Positions 58,649-64,000 of a stretch of DNA of 64,000 bases are shown here, piece after piece (the stretch's first letter is position 1; every line of letters starts with the position of its first letter). A model generated the notes under the pieces. The model was given only the letters and a program-made list of their open reading frames with translations. It was not told where the DNA came from and did not search any database. The position numbers and the translations under genes are program-made. This DNA is from Arbacia lixula (lineage: Eukaryota; Echinodermata; Echinoidea; Arbacioida; Arbaciidae). Location of the stretch: the NCBI GenBank assembly GCA_963669155.1, contig OZ022581.1, forward strand, positions 3,979,129 through 4,043,128, in the 5' to 3' direction.

Positions 58649-61600
58649 GTAAGATTTGATTGAATAAGTTCATGCTGCATGCTGTCAATGGCCTGGCTCA
58701 GACATGGAGTCCTGGCTTGTTATTTGTAGGCACAACATTTTGTGATTATTACTGTCCGTGCCATACGCACAGCCACAAGCCCTTGGCTTGCACAATTTTT
58801 AAAAGCCAGACTCGACACAGCACTACATGTAGCACAGTAGTGACAGCTCTCATACACCTTTGGTAACCAATCAACTCCTAGTCCTAGTCCTACCACGACT
58901 AACTCGCCCCGAATTTGGTCGAGTCGCCCCACTTTTTGGTTAACAGAACACACCCCCCTTTTGGACAAGTCATCTCACTTTTTAAGTTCATTCAATTCGC
59001 CTCTCTAGCTGTTCTCCATATGATTGAATTCTCATAATTCATCACCTTTATACTCGATTGTTTCATTAATGGTTTGAAAAATGTATGTTGATCATCATCA
59101 TGATCATATATACAAAAGAATTAGGAACAATTCTAATCAGTGAAAGAAAAATGGGCAAACTCTGATCATATATTTCCCTAGTTTTGAGCGATCATGCTGC
59201 ATTATAATGTGTCGTCTCACTCTCACTCATGCCACACACACTTTTTTTTTAACATCAATACTTCATGATTGTTTGCTTTAGTCCTCCATTTCTTCCATAA
59301 ATTATTCAGGAAATACTTGTAGACTATGTGTGTTTTTGAAGTACACTACAGCTCAAAGGAATTGGCACAGGTAAAGGGAAAGGGAAGAAAGGGAAAGAGC
59401 TACGGTTTTAAAATCGCGGTATATTTTGTCCAGTTCAGCATGAAACACGATGCTTCAGCCTAAAAAGCATTGTATTTCATGCTGAACTGGACTAAATATA
59501 CAGCGGTTTTTAAATGAGTACCTGTACTGTTTGCCGGGATCAGCAGACGCTGGAATAGCAATGTTCACAGTCTTCTGTGTAGAGAGCAGGACAGGTATGA
59601 ATCAAGTGAATCAAGTGTTAATATCCTCTAGTTTTAAAACTGTGGCTCCTTCCCTTTCTTCCCTTTCCCTTTACCAGTGCCAATACTTTTGAGCTGGAGT
59701 GTACAAATCTAATTGAGAAGTTATGTTAAGCTGTTTCCCCTTTTTATGTTCCAATTTAAAAATATCATGCCTATCGCATGTGTTGAGCAGATGGATTTCC
59801 ATTCCTCACAGAATCTCAGTTCCATGCTAAATTTCTAGAGCTCCTTGAATTGGCAAAGTCTATATTTTGATATTTCAGACCCAGGAGTGAGAGGCAGTTG
59901 CAGCCCATCGCTGACCTCCCTGCTCCCATTGGCTACTCTGAGAGGTCACTCCCAGACCAAGCTCAGCAAGATACAGACTCAGCCCTCGTGGTCAAGGTAG
60001 GTGTTTTCTGCATTGAAGATCTGTGGAGTACGAGAGTGTATGTTCAACATCATACATGGTTAAAATCCTCTCATTACCGTTGTCATGAAAATGTATAGTA
60101 AGCCAATGGGATTTGTAATGCCTGGTAATGCAAGGGTTAATGTCATTAGAAACACCTTCCATTTATTCTCGTTCCTCTCCCTCCCTCTCCCCTTTCCCCT
60201 CTTGTTTATCCCCCTTGTCCTCCATATTCTAACTCTCCATGTTCCTCCTCAACTTCCTCCATTTTCTTCTCCTCCTCTACTGCTATTCTTTGCCATTTTC
60301 TTTATCTCTTCTCCATGTTGTTTCTACTTCCCCATTTCTGTTTCATGCGCAAGCACAGACTATTGTCAGTCACGGTATGCATGGGTGGGGGTTATGACGT
60401 TTTTCGAAAAAAAATTAATCCGCCCAGTCTCGTGGGGGTACACGTCCCAAAATAGTGGGGGGGACATTTGATATTGTGTCCCCCCCTTCGAAATGGTGGG
60501 GGGGGGGGGGGGGGTTATGACGTTTCTTTCAGTACACGACCGAAAATAGTGGGGGGGACATTTGATATTGTGTCCCCCCCCTTTCGAAATGGTTGGGGGG
60601 GGGGGGGGGGGACAGGACCCCCCCGTCCCCCCCGGGATTTCCGCCCATGACGGTATGGTGGGGTCTCCTTTTAATACCTGACACATTAAACAAAATGTCT
60701 AATGGAAAAGGCATATTCAACCTGCATGTAGTTCTCATATTGTTACTTTACTCTGTTATCTTATGGTAAAAAAAAATCAGTTTTGTTCTCTTGTCATGTT
60801 TTGTTTAACTGGTACTTGTATCAAACCACTCTGATATTAATACATTTAGATATAAGTTATTATTATTATTATCAGTATTGATGGTAAGTTTGAATATTTC
60901 CGTATCGCAATTTTGCCCATTTTTGTTGTTGCCAGAAATGCTGGGACATCGCCCTGGCTCCCATGAAGCAGCTACCGATGAACCTGTTCCTGATGTACAT
61001 GGCTGGTAGCTCCATCTCCATCTTCCCCATCATGATGGTGGGCATGATGCTATGGCGACCCATCCAAGCTCTCATGTCACTCAAAACAAGTGAGTACTAC
61101 TTACATTTTCCTGGAAGAGTATGTCACTTCATACTCACCTGTAGGCAAAGATCCTTCTTTGAGTAAAAAAATCACCCCATATTTCCATTATTTCAAGAAC
61201 ATTTAAGAAATTTCCACCTCTATTCCCCCAAACAAGTGAAAATTAGTCCCCAATACGTTTCTAGTGGTAACCCCAAAGCTTGTCCGAGGTTTATACGAGG
61301 TAGCAACACCCAATAGAATCAGAGTGTGTTCCATCCATTGAAACTGAGTCACAAAATACAGGTGAATGTAATAACGCTAGGCAGTTGGGGGGAGTGCTGT
61401 GAATACAACACGTAAACACATTATTAATTACCCACAATGATTTTTTTGTTCCTGAACTTCTTCAGTGATTTGACCATGAGGGAAGACAGATGCCAGTGGG
61501 TTTTTCAAAGCTCTAAAGGTTATATATCATTGTCCTATTGGTGTGGAGACGTTATGGAGAATGCATCTGCAGCAAGTCATCAACTAGTCTCCAAGCCAGG

Positions 61601-62593
61601 GAGATTCCCTCTTTAAATAAACATGTTTCTATTGTACTAGTAGTCTTGAAACCAAACATGCACTGTTCTGTGATGATGTATACCCGTATCACTGTTCTTC
61701 TTATTCCAATTATAAAGGTACTATGATTACCACTTCTTACTATCTTCAAAGGAGAGGTGCAGGTTTTAAAAATCGAATAAAATGATTTGTTTCTTTTTCT
61801 TGTGTGCAGCCTATAAGATGTTGGAAGGCAGCCCCCAAGCCCTGATACAGAAGGTGGTCTACTTTATTGCGAATCTCCTGGGCATAGTGCTCGCTCTCTA
61901 TAAGTGTTCATCTATGGGGCTGCTGCCAACACATTCTTCAGACTGGCTATCATTTTTAGAACCTCAGCAGGTATGTGAATCATATGCTTAACACTGTTTG
62001 TGACATCAACATCAGCATCAACACCCATAGGATTGGGTCATATTTTGTGCCGTACCAGAACTGCAAATATGGTGTCTCATCCCTCCCTAGTGTTTTTATG
62101 CCTCTGCAACAAAGTTACTGGAAGGCATTATGTTTCTGGTTTGTCCGTTGGGATCTTGTTCATGCGATAACTCAAAATATAATTGAATGAATGCCATCAA
62201 ACTTGGTGTAGTAATAAAGTGTGGCCAGGCAATTAACTGATTGGATTTAAGATCATGAATGTCAAAGGTCACAGGACAAAGTCCTACCTAAAATTTTTAC
62301 TTTTATGTGATAACTCCAGAAATATTAAGTCAAAGCAAAGAGAATTTGAAAGGATAAATAAATTCAACGAAAATCAACAAACCAGAAAACCAGACACTTC
62401 ACAGCAGCTGTGTCTCTATTTATATATCAATCCATCTACCATTTTCTGATTTCTCTATATACCCTCTTTTGACTTATTGACAATTTTCTCTTATGCTTTC
62501 TACTTTTTCCCTCGGCCTTTGACCCTTTCTCCCCTCCTTACACTTTGTCTCTTGCAGAGGGTGGAGTACTCTGGTGGCGGGATGATCTTGTGA
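58575..62593 (+). CDS. EMC4: EMC4 orthologue, ER membrane protein complex subunit 4
   Basis: Five exons (58575-58648, 59879-59996, 60936-61089, 61810-61970, 62558-62593) give 180 residues (human 183). EMC is an insertase for tail-anchored and multipass membrane proteins in the ER; EMC4 is a small membrane subunit on its cytosolic-facing side. Visible: [13 protein letters not shown] near the start (human NRGRRFKWAIEL), the conserved [20 protein letters not shown], a first membrane segment about 80-104 ([17 protein letters not shown]), WRPIQALM, a second about 130-147 ([15 protein letters not shown]), then [18 protein letters not shown] and the tail [10 protein letters not shown]. All introns are GT-AG with consistent phase. 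Its start lies in the usual position by homology. It is divergent to MBTPS1. Confidence 0.94.
58649..59878 (+). other. EMC4: EMC4 intron 1
   Basis: Contains the interrupted copy of the palindromic MITE (59344-59701); otherwise unique. Confidence 0.8.
59344..59701. mobile_element. TA-flanked palindromic MITE, copy 4, with internal insertion
   Basis: Ends CACTACAGCTCAAAGGAATT and CTTTTGAGCTGGAGTG, TA on both sides. The right arm is split by about 115-120 bases (roughly 59515-59631) bordered by TTTTAAA at both sides, so a later insertion with a possible target duplication. Confidence 0.75.
59879..59996 (+). CDS. EMC4: EMC4 exon 2
   Basis: Residues 25-64 (cytosolic, variable part, with [20 protein letters not shown]; human YPVGYLDKQVPDTSVQETD). 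Acceptor ATTTCAG, donor AAG/GTAGGT, phase 0 out. Confidence 0.9.
59997..60935 (+). other. EMC4: EMC4 intron 2
   Basis: Contains a CT-rich part (60150-60310) and a two-unit repeat with G/C-run hairpins (60384-60645). Confidence 0.75.
60384..60645. repeat. Two-unit repeat with nested G-run/C-run hairpins
   Basis: GGGGGTTATGACGTTT, AAAATAGTGGGGGGGACATT and TGATATTGTGTCCCCCCC occur twice about 120 bases apart. In each unit GGGGGGGACA and TGTCCCCCCC pair around TTTGATATTG, and a further 15-18 base G run follows. Confidence 0.85.
60936..61089 (+). CDS. EMC4: EMC4 exon 3 (first membrane segment)
   Basis: Residues 65-115: [38 protein letters not shown]. Acceptor TTGCCAG, donor ACAA/GTGAGT, phase 1. 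Confidence 0.96.
61090..61809 (+). other. EMC4: EMC4 intron 3
   Basis: 720 bases of unique sequence; no repeat recognised. Confidence 0.6.
61810..61970 (+). CDS. EMC4: EMC4 exon 4 (second membrane segment)
   Basis: Residues 116-169: [40 protein letters not shown]. Acceptor GTGTGCAG, donor CAG/GTATGT, phase 0 out. Confidence 0.96.
61971..62557 (+). other. EMC4: EMC4 intron 4
   Basis: 587 bases; the part 62090-62240 resembles a dispersed repeat (GCAACAAAGTTACTGG ... GATAACTCAAAATA) of the kind often found in invertebrate introns. No exon is seen. Confidence 0.4.
62558..62593 (+). CDS. EMC4: EMC4 exon 5 (C terminus)
   Basis: The last 11 codons [11 protein letters not shown] and TGA; human ends RMEFSGGGLLL. 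A very short terminal coding exon with acceptor TCTTGCAG. Confidence 0.95.
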   Translation, partial: RVEYSGGGMIL

Positions 62594-62938
62594 TAACTTT
62601 GAGGCGTGACGGAGGGCCAGCTGTCAATTTAATTACACCCCTTCACCAGCAAACCTAGCTCCGATGCACAAGCAGACTTCATTTATCAGACAAGGCAACC
62701 TTGACATATACCTGGACATTTACATTTACATGTTGGTCCTACTAAAGGCTGCTAAGAGCCGTGAGTGCCAAGGCTCAAGAGCAGCCAAGAACAGTAGGAG
62801 ACACAAGGAGACATTGAAGACACTGCTAAAATAATTGCCTCTTTTGCTGCTCTTGGCAGCTTTTGATAGGATCCATTCATGTAGATTAAAAACTCCTTAT
62901 TCAGATCCTAACACTACGCTATTTATTTCTAACATATA
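62594..62938 (+). other. EMC4: Probable EMC4 3' UTR
   Basis: Directly follows the stop. ATTAAA at 62885-62890 is a possible weak polyadenylation signal; AATAAA occurs only later (63279, 63383), inside a repeat. Confidence 0.35.
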
Positions 62939-63420
62939 GTAATAATAATAATAATAGCGCAGTTCTTGTACAGCGCATAATACCCTTGACAGGGTCTCTT
63001 AGAAGTGAGGAATATAAGAAGGAAGACAAAGAAGATGCTGCATCTAGGACAAAAATTGTAATGACTAGTTATTGATGACTAAATATACACAATCATACAT
63101 TATTTACAAGTATACATTATTACAGTTACTACTGAACAAGTGGGTTTTGAGTGAGGATTTGAACTTTTCCACTGTGTCAGCATGTTTGATGTGAGTTGGG
63201 ATTGGGTTCCACAGTGCCAGTGCTGCATGACAAAAACTACGCTTACCATAGTGATTGGTAGCAATACTGAGTACTACAAATAAATCTTTTGGCGTGATCT
63301 CAGATTTCTGCCAGGTTCATATTTGATAAGGTGATCAGTAAGATATAGGCCAACCCACCTAGTTTTGCTGACAGTATGATTGAATAAAGCATGGCCCAGA
63401 CATAAATACTTTACATGTAT
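62939..63420. repeat. Dispersed repeat (ATAAT)n-GCGCAGTTCTTGTACAGCGC
   Basis: Begins with AATAATAATAATAATAG and GCGCAGTTCTTGTACAGCGCATAATACC and continues with GTGGGTTTTGAGTGAGGATTTG and GGGTTCCACAGTGCCAG. A related GCGCTATACAAGAATTG piece sits in MBTPS1 intron 6 (51205-51306), so it is a dispersed family. No open frame. Confidence 0.5.
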
Positions 63421-64000
63421 ATGTTTCTTTGCAAATCTTTCTTTTATATTATATTATACAGTGTCCCAGAAAAAAGGATTCTGTGTTATTTCTCTAGTTG
63501 ACTGAAAAAAATCATGGAATATTATACACATCATTAGAAAGCACGGTGTTTCTTCTTTCATTTGACACCTAACATGACAGATAAGAGTCATGCGTTGAGG
63601 AGCAACAGGTGTTTAAAAAATAATTGTCAAAATGAAGTTCGCAGGACAAATGGTCATGATTTGTAAGGAAGCATCAACATAGTGCAAACAACATTCATTA
63701 TTCTGCGCAAATCGTTTCTGACGTCGAGCACTTGTAATTGCTTGAAATCAGTCAAGAGTGAATAATTCATTGTGAATTTGGTACCAAACGAAAGAAGATA
63801 CTTAACTCTCAATGTTGCTGTTATTTTTATGATAATATGATATTTTATGATTATGTTATCGACCTTGAAAAACGGGTTTCCTTTTTTCTGGCCCTGTATG
63901 TTAATGATACTGCATCGTGTCAAATCAGTAAAATATTGATTGGTAAAAAGTGGAGTGTACATTAAAATTTTTGCAAAGAGTCACAAAGGCAAGTTATGAC
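63421..64000. other. Right edge, nothing recognised
   Basis: AT-rich. A minus-strand open frame of about 100 codons (63654-63962) resembles no family and has no splice context. Confidence 0.35.

Overview
The window is animal nuclear DNA, AT-rich and dominated by introns. It carries three intact, intron-rich housekeeping genes and no prokaryotic features. Short GT-AG exons with conserved phases, TTAGGG-type interstitial repeats and a very dense load of short palindromic (foldback) elements suggest a marine invertebrate deuterostome. My best guess is an echinoderm such as a sea urchin, but that rests on general look, not on a database match. All gene calls come from joining exons by hand so that splice sites, phase and protein similarity agree. 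Layout: positions 1-15900 hold no gene I can prove; they contain AT-rich unique sequence, several foldback repeats, large GA/GACA microsatellites (7.3-7.9 kb) and two weak exon candidates. A probable polyadenylation site near 2932 suggests that the left edge is the 3' UTR of a gene lying outside. From 16033 to 23398 (+) lies RPRD1B, a 350-residue RNA polymerase II CTD-interacting protein in 7 coding exons; intron 1 holds interstitial telomere-like repeats. Positions 23400-33700 are the convergent intergenic space (3' UTRs and foldback elements). From 33711 to 56961 (-) lies MBTPS1 (site-1 protease), reconstructed as 22 coding exons and 1124 residues with a complete Asp/His/Asn/Ser catalytic set, the RRLL self-processing site, a C-terminal membrane span and a basic cytosolic tail. 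From 58575 to 62593 (+) lies EMC4, a 180-residue subunit of the ER membrane protein complex, in 5 coding exons, head to head with MBTPS1. The rest to 64000 is its 3' flank with a dispersed repeat. Biologically, MBTPS1 and EMC4 both act in the secretory pathway (proteolytic activation of SREBP/ATF6 in the Golgi; insertion of membrane proteins in the ER) and are about 1.6 kb apart in divergent orientation, so shared regulation is possible but unproven. RPRD1B acts in the nucleus and shows no functional link. The most unusual features are inside MBTPS1: a 78-bp tandem triplication across the acceptor of exon 17 gives three in-frame 3' splice sites; a 142-bp tandem array copies the donor half of exon 11; one intron is best read as GC-AG; and two large non-autonomous elements carry arrays of DR1-type nuclear-receptor half sites. 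At least eight families of palindromic elements sit in and around the three genes, one of them as four copies spread over all three.
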